Assembly: GCA_903909815.1 (NCBI GenBank) | Contig: CAIVXG010000082.1 | Coordinates: 23,462-87,461, forward strand | From: an uncultured beta proteobacterium | GTDB taxonomy: Bacteria > Pseudomonadota > Gammaproteobacteria > Burkholderiales > Burkholderiaceae_C | DNA: 64,000 nucleotides | Direction: 5' to 3' | Shown: positions 8,875 to 16,693 of the stretch, piece after piece | Numbering within the stretch: position 1 is the stretch's first letter | Layout: the number at the start of each line of letters is the position of its first letter | Program-made: the position numbers and the translations under genes | The notes under the pieces: generated by a model | Database searches by the model: none | What the model was told of the DNA's origin: nothing | What the model saw: only the letters and a program-made list of their open reading frames with translations

Positions 8875-10187
8875 GCAAGAGCGCCGACGGGCCGCCCCTG
8901 GGCGCGAAGGACCCATCGGGGGGCAGCGACACACACGCAGTGGCGAGCGTGGGGCCTAACAGCGGCACGAACAGCGGCATGGTGATCGTCGGCGCCGGAC
9001 TGGCGGGATTGAGCGTGGCCGAAGCGCTGCGCGCTGACGGCTATGAAGGCGTCGTGACGCTGCTGGGCGACGAGACCTGCGGGCCCTATCATCGCCCGCC
9101 CCTGTCCAAAGCTTTCCTGTTGGGCGAAATGCAGGAGCAGCAGTTGCACATGCGCGCCCCCGAGTTGCTGGCGCGGAAGGCCATCACACTGCGGGTGAGC
9201 GCCACGGTCGCCGCGATCGAGCGCGATGCGAAAAGTGTCACGCTCGCCGATGGTTCCATCCTCCATTACGACGGTCTGGCACTGTGCACGGGATCGCGCC
9301 TGCGCGCCCTGCCACTGCCCGGCGCTGACGCGCAAGGCGTGGTCGGGCTGCGCACACTGGATCACGCCAAGACCATCGCGGCGGCGCTGGAAACGGCGCA
9401 GCATGTGGTGGTGATCGGTGGCGGCTTTATCGGCCTTGAAGTTGCCGCAGCCGCGCGCAAAAAAGGAAAAATCGTGACCGTGCTGGAGGCTGCGGATCGG
9501 CTCATGGCGCGGGTCGTGGCGCCGGCGGTGTCCAGCTTCTATTTTGACCTGCACACGAGCCACGGCGTGAACGTGGTGCTGAGTGCGATGGTGAGCGACC
9601 TGGTGGTGCACGCAGGCCACATCGCCGCCGTCAGGACACGCGATGGCCGGGAGTTCCCCGCAGATCTCGTGGTGGTGGGCATCGGCATCGTTCCCAACAC
9701 TGAAATCGCGCTCGCTGCAGGTCTGGAATGCCATGGCGGCATCGTGGTTGACGCCTGCTCGCGCACCAGCGACCGGTCTGTCGTGGCCGCGGGAGACTGC
9801 ACGGCACGACGCTTGGATGACGGCTCCTGGCGCCGCCTGGAATCGGTGCAGAACGCCGTGGAGCAGGCCAAGTCGGCTGCGGCAGCGCTGATGGGACGGG
9901 AACGCGCGTTTACCGCCGCACCTTGGTTCTGGTCCGATCAATACGACGTCAAGCTGCAGATGGCAGGACTTACGGCCGGCTTCGACCAAGTCGTCACGCG
10001 TGGCGAAGCGGCAAACAAAAAGTTCTCTGCCTTTTACTACCGCGGCGGCCAATTGATCGCGGTCGACTCGCTGAACCAGCCCGCCGAGCACATGCTGGCG
10101 CGCAAGCTGTTGGCGCAGGCCATCTCGCCCACAGCAGCGCAAGTGAGCGACGCGGGGTTCGCGCTGAACTCCTTGCTGCTCGCTTAG
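8871..10187 (+). CDS. NAD(P)H-dependent ferredoxin reductase, FAD-binding
   Basis: Third component of the P450 system. The FAD-binding GAGLAGLS sits at the start of the core domain, a second dinucleotide motif (VVIGGGFIGLEVAA) binds NAD(P)H, and a VVAAGDCTA motif follows, as in putidaredoxin reductase and rubredoxin reductase. From the GTG at 8871 it has 438 residues, including a 36-residue Gly/Ser/Pro-rich leader not seen in typical homologues; the ATG at 8979 would give the usual MVIVGAG opening. The leader is encoded by a G-rich element that looks like a dispersed repeat. Either start is possible; the GTGA overlap favours coupling from 8871. Confidence 0.9.
   Translation: MSKSADGPPLGAKDPSGGSDTHAVASVGPNSGTNSGMVIVGAGLAGLSVAEALRADGYEGVVTLLGDETCGPYHRPPLSKAFLLGEMQEQQLHMRAPELLARKAITLRVSATVAAIERDAKSVTLADGSILHYDGLALCTGSRLRALPLPGADAQGVVGLRTLDHAKTIAAALETAQHVVVIGGGFIGLEVAAAARKKGKIVTVLEAADRLMARVVAPAVSSFYFDLHTSHGVNVVLSAMVSDLVVHAGHIAAVRTRDGREFPADLVVVGIGIVPNTEIALAAGLECHGGIVVDACSRTSDRSVVAAGDCTARRLDDGSWRRLESVQNAVEQAKSAAAALMGRERAFTAAPWFWSDQYDVKLQMAGLTAGFDQVVTRGEAANKKFSAFYYRGGQLIAVDSLNQPAEHMLARKLLAQAISPTAAQVSDAGFALNSLLLA
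8888..8956 (+). repeat. G-rich element inside the 5' end of the reductase gene
   Basis: Stretch reading GGGCCGCCCCTGGGCG ... ATCGGGGGGCAGCGAC ... GCGAGCGTGGGGCC. It resembles a degenerate G-rich sequence that I recall as dispersed in Comamonadaceae genomes, often at gene ends. Only this copy is in the window, so its status as a repeat rests on recollection and should be tested by a genome self-search. Confidence 0.35.
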
Positions 10188-10289
10188 GCGCGATTCCGCG
10201 GCATTCTTCTGGCGCACGATGCGCCCGCCGCGGGGAGGCGGGGATAATCGCAGCTTTTCTGCCATCTTCCACGTTCATCACCTCTGCCT

Positions 10290-11921
10290 GTGACCTATTC
10301 CTTTGAAACGCGGCGCCGCCGCACCTTTGCCATCATTTCCCACCCGGACGCGGGCAAGACCACGCTCACCGAAAAACTGCTGCTGTTCTCGGGCGCGATC
10401 CAGATCGCCGGCTCGGTGAAGGCGCGCAAGGCGACGCGCCACGCCACCAGCGACTGGATGGAGATCGAGAAGCAGCGCGGCATTTCGGTCGCGAGCTCGG
10501 TCATGCAGATGGTGTATCGCGACCATGTCATCAATCTGCTGGACACGCCCGGTCACAAGGACTTCTCGGAAGACACTTACCGCGTGCTCACCGCCGTCGA
10601 TTCCGCGCTGATGGTGATTGATGCGGCCAACGGCGTGGAGGCACAAACGCGCCGTCTGATCGAGGTCTGCCGCCAGCGGGACACGCCCATCATCACCTTC
10701 GTCAACAAGATGGACCGAGAGGTGCGCGATCCGCTGGACATCCTGGACGAGGTCGAGCGCGAGCTTGGCATGCCCTGCGTTCCCATGACCTGGCCCGTGG
10801 GCCAGGGCAAGACCTTCGGCGGCATCATCAACCTGCGCACCCAGACGATGACGGTGTTCGAGTCGGGCTCGGACCGGCGCTCGCAGGATTTCGAAACCAT
10901 TGCGCTTGACGACCGCGCCACGCTGGAGAAGCGTTTCGGCCACGATTTCCAGACCGCCATGGACGCGATCGAACTGGCCTGTGGCGCCTCCCCCGAATTC
11001 GACGAAAAAGCCTTCCTCGAGGGAAAGCAGACGCCGGTTTTCTTCGGCTCGGGCGTGAACAATTTTGGCGTGATGGAAGTGCTGGACGCGCTCGTCGATC
11101 TGGCACCGCCGCCGCAGAACCGCACCAGTTCGCTGGCAGTGAACAAGGCGCCGGTGATCCGCACCGTGCACCCGAAAGACCCGTTCTTTTCGGGCGTGGT
11201 GTTCAAGGTGCAGGCCAACATGGACCCCTCGCACCGGGACCGTATCGCCTTTGTGCGCATGTGCTCGGGCAAGTACACGCCGGGCCTCAAGCTCAAGGTG
11301 ATGCGCACCGCCAAGGAGTTGCGTCCCACCAGCGTCGTGACCTTCATGAGCCAGCGCCGCGAAGCCGTGGAAGAGGCCTATGCCGGCGACATCGTGGGCT
11401 TCACCACGCACGGCGGCGTGCAGTTGGGCGACACCATCACCGACGGCTCCGTGAACCTGCAGTTCACCGGTCTGCCCTTCTTCGCGCCCGAGCTGTTCCA
11501 GACCGTGGTGCTGAGGAACCCGCTGCGCACCAAGCAGCTGCAGCAGGGACTGGCGCAGCTGGGCGAGGAAGGCGCGATCCAGGTATTCCGACCCGAGGTT
11601 GGCGGCAACATGCTGCTGGGCGCCGTGGGTCAACTGCAGTTCGAAGTGGTGCAGCACCGGCTCAAGGGCGAGTACGACGCCGACATCAAGCTCGAAGGCA
11701 GCCAGTACACCGGCGCGCGCTGGATCACGGCTGACACCCCGGCGGAGCTGCGCGCGTTTTGCGAGGCCTACCCGATGCGCATGGCACGCGACGCCGCCAA
11801 TACCCTGGCCTATTTGTGCACCAGTCCGTATGACGTACGGCTGGCGCAGGAGAGGTTCCCGAAAATCCATTTCCATCCGCTGCGCGAGCACGCAGGGCTG
11901 GCGCTGCACAACGCAGGATGA
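10290..11921 (+). CDS. prfC: peptide chain release factor 3
   Basis: GTPase of 543 residues that recycles RF1/RF2 from the ribosome after termination. G-motifs are intact: G1 HPDAGKTT near residue 19, G3 DTPGHKDF, G4 NKMDRE. The switch region and the C-terminal domains (ELRPTSVVTFMSQRREAVEEAYAGDIVG, then LGAVGQLQFEVVQHRLKGEY) match RF3 rather than EF-G. The start is GTG at 10290. It lies alone, about 100 bp after the ferredoxin reductase and on the same strand. The copy 2 palindromic repeat begins 10 bp after its stop. Confidence 0.96.
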   Translation: MTYSFETRRRRTFAIISHPDAGKTTLTEKLLLFSGAIQIAGSVKARKATRHATSDWMEIEKQRGISVASSVMQMVYRDHVINLLDTPGHKDFSEDTYRVLTAVDSALMVIDAANGVEAQTRRLIEVCRQRDTPIITFVNKMDREVRDPLDILDEVERELGMPCVPMTWPVGQGKTFGGIINLRTQTMTVFESGSDRRSQDFETIALDDRATLEKRFGHDFQTAMDAIELACGASPEFDEKAFLEGKQTPVFFGSGVNNFGVMEVLDALVDLAPPPQNRTSSLAVNKAPVIRTVHPKDPFFSGVVFKVQANMDPSHRDRIAFVRMCSGKYTPGLKLKVMRTAKELRPTSVVTFMSQRREAVEEAYAGDIVGFTTHGGVQLGDTITDGSVNLQFTGLPFFAPELFQTVVLRNPLRTKQLQQGLAQLGEEGAIQVFRPEVGGNMLLGAVGQLQFEVVQHRLKGEYDADIKLEGSQYTGARWITADTPAELRAFCEAYPMRMARDAANTLAYLCTSPYDVRLAQERFPKIHFHPLREHAGLALHNAG

Positions 11922-11930
11922 TTTTTTCCC

Positions 11931-12012
11931 GTCATTGCGAGGCCGTAGGCCGCGGCAATCCACGGTGGCGCACCAGCAAGGGCATGGATTGCCACGCTTC
12001 GCTCGCAATGAC
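11931..12012. repeat. dispersed GTCATTGCGAG palindromic repeat, copy 2
   Basis: Begins GTCATTGCGAGG and ends GCTCGCAATGAC, so the outer arms form a long hairpin, with GCGGCAATCCA and TGGATTGCCACG as inner arms. It occupies almost the whole gap between prfC and the HAD gene; the HAD start codon lies 6 nt after its end. Confidence 0.85.
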
Positions 12013-12017
12013 AGACA

Positions 12018-12863
12018 ATGAGTGCGCCAGATTTTGAAAATTCAATGACCACCATGAGCCTGCGCCCACTCTTCGAACTCCCGCGCGCCGTGGCGGCGCA
12101 GCTGCATACGGTGTTCAGCGACATCGACGACACCCTCACCACCGACGGTCGGCTCCCGCCACAGGCCTACGCGGCGATGGACCAACTGCGCCATGCAGGA
12201 TTGCGCCTGATCCTGATCACCGGTCGCCCCGCGGGCTGGTGCGACCACATCGCGCGCATGTGGCCGGTGGATGGCGTGATCGGCGAAAACGGTGCCTTCT
12301 ACTACTGGCACGACAATGAGGCGCGCAAGCTCAAATGCCGCCACCTGCTGGACGCGACCGAGCGCGAAGCCCATGCGGCAAAGCTTGCCGCCGTGCGCGA
12401 CACCATCCTGCGCGAAGTGCCAGGATGCGCGGTCGCGTCAGACCAGTTCTGCCGCCTGTACGACCTGGCAATTGACTTTTGCGAAGACGTGGCACCGCTG
12501 CCCAACGCAGCGATCGATCGTATCGTGGCGCTGATGGAGCAGGCTGGAATGACGGCCAAGGTCAGCTCCATCCACGTCAACGGCTGGTTCGGCAGCTACG
12601 ACAAACTGAGCATGGCGCACCTGATGCTGCGCGAGCGCTACGGCCTGGAACTGGCGCAGGAACGCGAGCGCTGCCTGTTCGTGGGCGACTCGCCCAACGA
12701 CGCTCCGATGTTCGCCTACCTGCCCCACGCCGTGGGTGTTGCCAACGTGCACGACATGGCGGCTCGCATGAGCGCCCTGCCAGCCTATGTCACGCCGTCA
12801 CGCGGCGGCGCCGGATTTGCTGAAGTTGCCAGCGCGCTGGTGGCGGCGCGGGAAGCAAGCTGA
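12018..12863 (+). CDS. HAD-superfamily (type IIB) phosphatase
   Basis: Predicted phosphatase of 281 residues from the ATG at 12018; internal ATGs at 12045 and 12054 are alternatives since 12018 abuts a repeat and has no clear ribosome site. The catalytic loop VFSDIDDTLTTDG (DxD, nucleophile and acid Asp) lies near residue 34. Motif II is ILITGRP, and the C-terminal motif IV is GDSPNDAPMF. The large insert between motifs II and III is that of Cof/IIB HADs that act on phosphosugars. No substrate can be inferred. DUF2164 follows after 10 nt. Confidence 0.85.
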   Translation: MSAPDFENSMTTMSLRPLFELPRAVAAQLHTVFSDIDDTLTTDGRLPPQAYAAMDQLRHAGLRLILITGRPAGWCDHIARMWPVDGVIGENGAFYYWHDNEARKLKCRHLLDATEREAHAAKLAAVRDTILREVPGCAVASDQFCRLYDLAIDFCEDVAPLPNAAIDRIVALMEQAGMTAKVSSIHVNGWFGSYDKLSMAHLMLRERYGLELAQERERCLFVGDSPNDAPMFAYLPHAVGVANVHDMAARMSALPAYVTPSRGGAGFAEVASALVAAREAS

Positions 12864-12873
12864 GGCTGCTGGC

Positions 12874-13146
12874 ATGGCGATTGAGATCCCCAAAGAGCTG
12901 CGTCAACAGGCCATCGCGTCCATCGAGCGCTATTTCCGCCAGAACACGGACGAGGAAATCGGCAACATGGCCGCGGGCGCGTTGCTGAATTTCTTCCTCG
13001 AAGAGCTGGGACCCGTGGTCTACAACAAGGCCGTCGCCGACGTGCAGGAACGATTGCAGATGCGGGTCTCGGAACTGGACATCGAAATCCACGAAGACGA
13101 GTTCCCGTACTGGCGCAGGTTGGAGCGTCTGCGGAAGGCCAAATAG
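12874..13146 (+). CDS. DUF2164 family small protein
   Basis: Protein of 90 residues starting at the ATG at 12874 (longer in-frame upstream sequence overlaps the HAD gene and is not protein-like). It opens MAIEIPKELRQQAIASIERYFRQN, with the family core GNMAAGALLNFFLEELGPVVYNKAV and an acidic tail (DIEIHEDEFPYWRR). Cytoplasmic and of unknown function. Directly follows the HAD gene and is likely cotranscribed with it. Confidence 0.82.
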   Translation: MAIEIPKELRQQAIASIERYFRQNTDEEIGNMAAGALLNFFLEELGPVVYNKAVADVQERLQMRVSELDIEIHEDEFPYWRRLERLRKAK

Positions 13147-13218
13147 GCGCTGATGTAGACGGCCGTGACTTGAGTTCCCATATCATTTTGATTACGATGT
13201 TGACATGCCTATCTCACG

Positions 13219-13395
13219 CATCATTTTCCACTTGCAACTGCTGACCGGCCGCAGCTTGAGGCGGTGGTGGTAGGGCACATTCCCGGCAAGGGCAAGTACG
13301 CCGGCATGCTGGATGCACTGAACGTCAAGGCGCAGAGCGGACAGAACTTCAGACTGGACCCTCGCGTCGCCAGGGCACGTTACCTGCGCATCTGA
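13219..13395 (+). pseudogene. remnant of an ATP-dependent DNA ligase C-terminus
   Basis: Frame +1 reads ..DRPQLEAVVVGHIPGKGKYAGMLDALNVKAQ.. from about 13243, which matches the OB-fold part of small ATP-dependent DNA ligases (the EAVVVGHxPGKGKYAGMLGAL signature). After NFRL it passes directly to PRVARARYLRI and a stop at 13393-13395, resembling the usual PRFARYLR-type C-terminal end with about 25 residues deleted between. No start codon, nucleotidyltransferase domain or catalytic lysine motif is present upstream. A decayed gene end is the best reading; too short for standard gene callers. Confidence 0.6.
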
Positions 13396-13841
13396 CGTTC
13401 GCGCTGACCCTCGCTGTGGATCGCGGAGACCAGCAAGCCGAGTTCCTGCACCAGCACGTCGAGCACGTCGTCCAGCGTCACCAGGCCCAGCAATTCGCCA
13501 CTAAAACCCACGACAGGAACCCGACGCACACCCTTGCGGCGCATGCTGCGAACCAGGTCGATGAGCGAGTCGTCCTCGCGCGCCAGCAGGAGGTCGGTGC
13601 TCATCACGTCCTCAGCGCACAGCACGCTGGCATCAAGGTCGGTCGCGACCACGGCCGTCACGATGTCGCGATCGGTCAACATGCCCACGACCACGCGCTC
13701 GGCGCCATGCTCTTCGACCACGACCAGGCAACCCACATGGTTCTCGCGCATGAGGCGCGCCGCGCCAGCCATGGTGGTGGTGCGAAACGCGATGGTGAGC
13801 ACGCGCGCACAGATTTCACCCGTAGTCAAACGTTCTCCCAT
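13380..13841 (-). CDS. tandem CBS-domain protein
   Basis: Small protein of 153 residues consisting of one CBS pair, which normally binds adenosyl ligands such as AMP, ATP or SAM. The start at 13841 (MGERLTTGEIC) is chosen because AAGGAG lies about 7 nt upstream; an upstream in-frame start at 13883 would add 14 residues. Both repeats end with typical CBS strands (VVVGMLTDRDIVTAVV and LLGLVTLDDVLDVL). It follows the HPF/RaiA gene by 45 nt on the same strand. Likely a stand-alone energy or stress sensor; partner unknown. Its 3' end overlaps the end of the ligase remnant. Confidence 0.88.
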   Translation of the reverse strand: MGERLTTGEICARVLTIAFRTTTMAGAARLMRENHVGCLVVVEEHGAERVVVGMLTDRDIVTAVVATDLDASVLCAEDVMSTDLLLAREDDSLIDLVRSMRRKGVRRVPVVGFSGELLGLVTLDDVLDVLVQELGLLVSAIHSEGQRERQMRR

Positions 13842-13886
13842 GAGCTGCTCCTTGGTGCGTTTCGATGCTGGCTCCAGCGCCACAGT

Positions 13887-14270
13887 TCAGACCGTCCGTG
13901 CGCCGTTGTCACCCGCTTCTTCCAACTCGCTGGGCGACATTGGCCGGTGCTGCTTTACCTGTCCCCGGCGCTGGCGCGTGACGTCTACCACCTGACGCCT
14001 CATGTTGTCGAAGGCGTCGCGCAAGGCGATGTAGACGTCTTCGCTGTGCGCCCGGTTCGCCACCAGTTCGTGTCCAGGAAGGATGAGGTCAATGCGCACG
14101 CCAAAGGCTCGCCCCTGGCGCTGATGCTTTGGTGGCTCATCGATGGCGACGCGACAAGCCATGATGTCGGGCGCAAACAGCTCCAACTTGTGCGCGTGGT
14201 CACGCACGCTGGCCTCCAAGGCATCGGATGCTTCCATGCCATGAAACAGGATTTGTACCGGGACTTTCAT
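13887..14270 (-). CDS. HPF/RaiA-family ribosome-associated protein
   Basis: Ribosome hibernation-type protein of 127 residues from the ATG at 14270 (MKVPVQILFHGM), which has AGGTCTCCT just upstream; upstream in-frame codons lack protein character. The single S30AE-like domain includes ALEASVRDHAHKLELFAPDIMACRVAIDEPP and a later DVYIALRDAFDNMRRQV helix. Basic C-terminal tail. Members bind the decoding centre of the 30S subunit in stationary phase. Probably cotranscribed with the downstream CBS gene, a pairing that suggests a joint stress role. Confidence 0.85.
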   Translation of the reverse strand: MKVPVQILFHGMEASDALEASVRDHAHKLELFAPDIMACRVAIDEPPKHQRQGRAFGVRIDLILPGHELVANRAHSEDVYIALRDAFDNMRRQVVDVTRQRRGQVKQHRPMSPSELEEAGDNGARTV

Positions 14271-14437
14271 AGGAGACCTTTTGCGCCTGACGGCGGCGCA
14301 CCCGTTCATCTTCGTCTGACTGGGCACTGGAGCGATTGAGATTTCTCAACCGCCCGAATGCAAGCACCCAAGCAACGACTAAACTCGGGCCACTGCGAGC
14401 CTGCATCCTCCATTGACCCAGCCCGACTTCCTTGACC

Positions 14438-16663
14438 ATGACCCGCTCTTTCAACCGTTGGCGCCATTGGCTGGTGCTGGTCAGCTGCCTGCTGGCGCTG
14501 GGAGTGGCCTTGGTATGGAACGCCCAGCGCGAACACGCCCGCATTGAAGCGTTAGAACAGGAGCGCCTGGCAACGCAATCGAAGGTGATCGCGGACAACC
14601 TGACGCGCAAACTCACAGCCATCAATCTGAGCCTGGAATCCATCATGACCGAGCTGCCTGCCTGGCATAGGCGTGCAGATGGTCAGGCCGAGGCGGTGCG
14701 CAATCTCAAAACCCTGAATGCGGCCATGCCGTCGGTCCGCAGCTTCCTGGTGCTGGACGCGCAGGGAACCGCCACGCTATCGGACATCGCGGAGTTGGTG
14801 GGGCGCGATTTTTCTCAACGAGAATATTTTCTGACCCCCCAGAGTGCATTGAATGGGAAAACGCTTTACGTCAGTCCGCCGTTCAAAACGGTGCTGGGAA
14901 ATTTCGTCATCACCTTGAGCCGCGTGGTCTTCGATGCCAACGGAAGATTTGCCGGCGTTGTGGCAGCCACCGCCGATCCGGTGGATTTGCATTTTTTGCT
15001 GAGTTCGGTGCGCTACGCCGACGACATGCGCTCGCGTCTGGTGCATGGCGACGGCAAGGTCTTTGTGGTGGAGCCCGAAGTGGCCGATGTTGCGGGCCGC
15101 GACCTGTCTGCATCCCATTCGTTTTTCAGCAGACACATCCAGAGCGGCGCAGCGCTGAGCTATTTCACCGACACCTCGGTTTCCACCCGCGACGAGCGCA
15201 TGGCGGTGCTGCGCACGATTCAGCCGCCCGAACTGGCGATGGACAAGCCGCTGGTGATTGCCATCTCGCGCAATACCGATACCCTGTTTTCGCAATGGCA
15301 TCACGACGTTCGAGACCAGTTGCTGGTTTATTGTTTACTGGTGTTGCTGGGTACTCTCAGCCTCACCCTGTGGCGGCGTCAAGGCACGCAGCAGCGTTTG
15401 AGCAATCAGCGCCTCCATCTCGCCACTACCGCGGCAGGTGTTGGGATATGGGAATTTACCCTGACCACCCGGACCTACCACTGGGACAGTGCCATGTTCG
15501 CTCTTTTTGGCCTGGATCCGAAGGCTGCCAATGCGCGCAACGACGACTGGCACCGGTTGATGTTGCCGGGGGAACTCGATCGCATCAAGAGTGCCACGCG
15601 CGCCGTACTCAAGAATGGGAATCCCTTCGATCTGACCTTTCAGATTCGACGCCCTGACGGGGAATTGCGCTTCATGCGCAATCGGGCAGCACTGCACGAC
15701 GAGGGTACGGGCCGGTACACGCGCCTGATCGGCACCACGGTGGACGTGACGGAGCGCAAACGGCGCGAAGCAGACATGCGCATTGCCGCAACCGCTTTTG
15801 AATGCCAGGAGTCGATCCTGGTGACCGATGCGAAGCACGTCATTCTGCGGGTCAACCGGGCATTTTCGGAGCTGCACGGCTATAGCGCAGACGAAGTTTT
15901 GGGGCGCACGCCGCGCCTGCTGCAGTCGGGTCGGCACGACGCTGGCTTTTACCAGGCGATGGCGGCCGAACTGGGGCGCGTGGGCACCTGGCAGGGCGAG
16001 GTCTGGAACCGACGCAAAAGCGGGGAGGTCTTCCCGGAGTGGCTCAGCATCACCGCCGTGCACAATGAAGAGGGGGTCGTGACCCACTACGTTGCCACCC
16101 AGTCCGACATCACGCAGCGCTTGGCGGCGGAGGACGAGATCAAGCACATGGCCTTTTATGACCCGCTGACGCACCTGCCCAATCGTCGCCTGCTGCACGA
16201 CCGGCTGCACCAGGCGGTGATCCATGCCAAGCGTCACCAACAGCAACTGGCGCTGCTGTTCGTCGACCTGGACCGGTTCAAACCCGTCAATGACGAGTTC
16301 GGGCACAAGGCCGGTGACGATTTGCTGCAGGCGGTCGCCCTGCGTTTGCAGGCCTGCGTGCGCGAGTCCGACACGGTGGCGCGCATTGGCGGCGACGAGT
16401 TTGTGCTGCTGGTGCCAGGAATTTCCTCGGCTCAGGACGCCGTCTACGTGGCAGAAAAAATCCACGGTTCACTGAAAAAGGCGTTCACGCTCTCCGGTGG
16501 CCGGCAAGTTCAAATCTCGTCGAGCACCGGCATTGCCATTTACCCCGCGCACGGCCAGGACGAGGCCGAACTCACGGCCCATGCGGACGCCGCGATGTAC
16601 CAGGCGAAGACCGCCGGGCGCGACCGCTTCGTGCTGTATCAGGCGCCAGCCATCGTGCCCTGA
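14438..16663 (+). CDS. membrane sensor diguanylate cyclase (sensor-PAS-PAS-GGDEF)
   Basis: c-di-GMP synthase of 741 residues. Order: TM helix near 7-27, a periplasmic dCache-like sensor domain to about residue 290, a second TM helix (LLVYCLLVLLGTLSLTLW), two PAS domains (around 325-440 and 450-565, the second with the SGEVFPEWLSITAV segment), then GGDEF. The catalytic GGDEF is intact at 651-655 and an RxxD inhibitory site (RESD, 642-645) lies five residues before it, so product inhibition is expected. No EAL domain. The ATG at 14438 is preferred to a TTG two codons earlier. It ends 30 nt from the convergent uvrA-like gene. Confidence 0.93.
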   Translation: MTRSFNRWRHWLVLVSCLLALGVALVWNAQREHARIEALEQERLATQSKVIADNLTRKLTAINLSLESIMTELPAWHRRADGQAEAVRNLKTLNAAMPSVRSFLVLDAQGTATLSDIAELVGRDFSQREYFLTPQSALNGKTLYVSPPFKTVLGNFVITLSRVVFDANGRFAGVVAATADPVDLHFLLSSVRYADDMRSRLVHGDGKVFVVEPEVADVAGRDLSASHSFFSRHIQSGAALSYFTDTSVSTRDERMAVLRTIQPPELAMDKPLVIAISRNTDTLFSQWHHDVRDQLLVYCLLVLLGTLSLTLWRRQGTQQRLSNQRLHLATTAAGVGIWEFTLTTRTYHWDSAMFALFGLDPKAANARNDDWHRLMLPGELDRIKSATRAVLKNGNPFDLTFQIRRPDGELRFMRNRAALHDEGTGRYTRLIGTTVDVTERKRREADMRIAATAFECQESILVTDAKHVILRVNRAFSELHGYSADEVLGRTPRLLQSGRHDAGFYQAMAAELGRVGTWQGEVWNRRKSGEVFPEWLSITAVHNEEGVVTHYVATQSDITQRLAAEDEIKHMAFYDPLTHLPNRRLLHDRLHQAVIHAKRHQQQLALLFVDLDRFKPVNDEFGHKAGDDLLQAVALRLQACVRESDTVARIGGDEFVLLVPGISSAQDAVYVAEKIHGSLKKAFTLSGGRQVQISSSTGIAIYPAHGQDEAELTAHADAAMYQAKTAGRDRFVLYQAPAIVP

Positions 16664-16693
16664 CTTGCCGCGTCGAGCCGCAAGCCAGTCATT

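Noticed and set aside
10278..12008. 576-residue minus-strand frame
   Set aside because: Antisense to prfC, whose motifs are intact; composition is that of a shadow frame.
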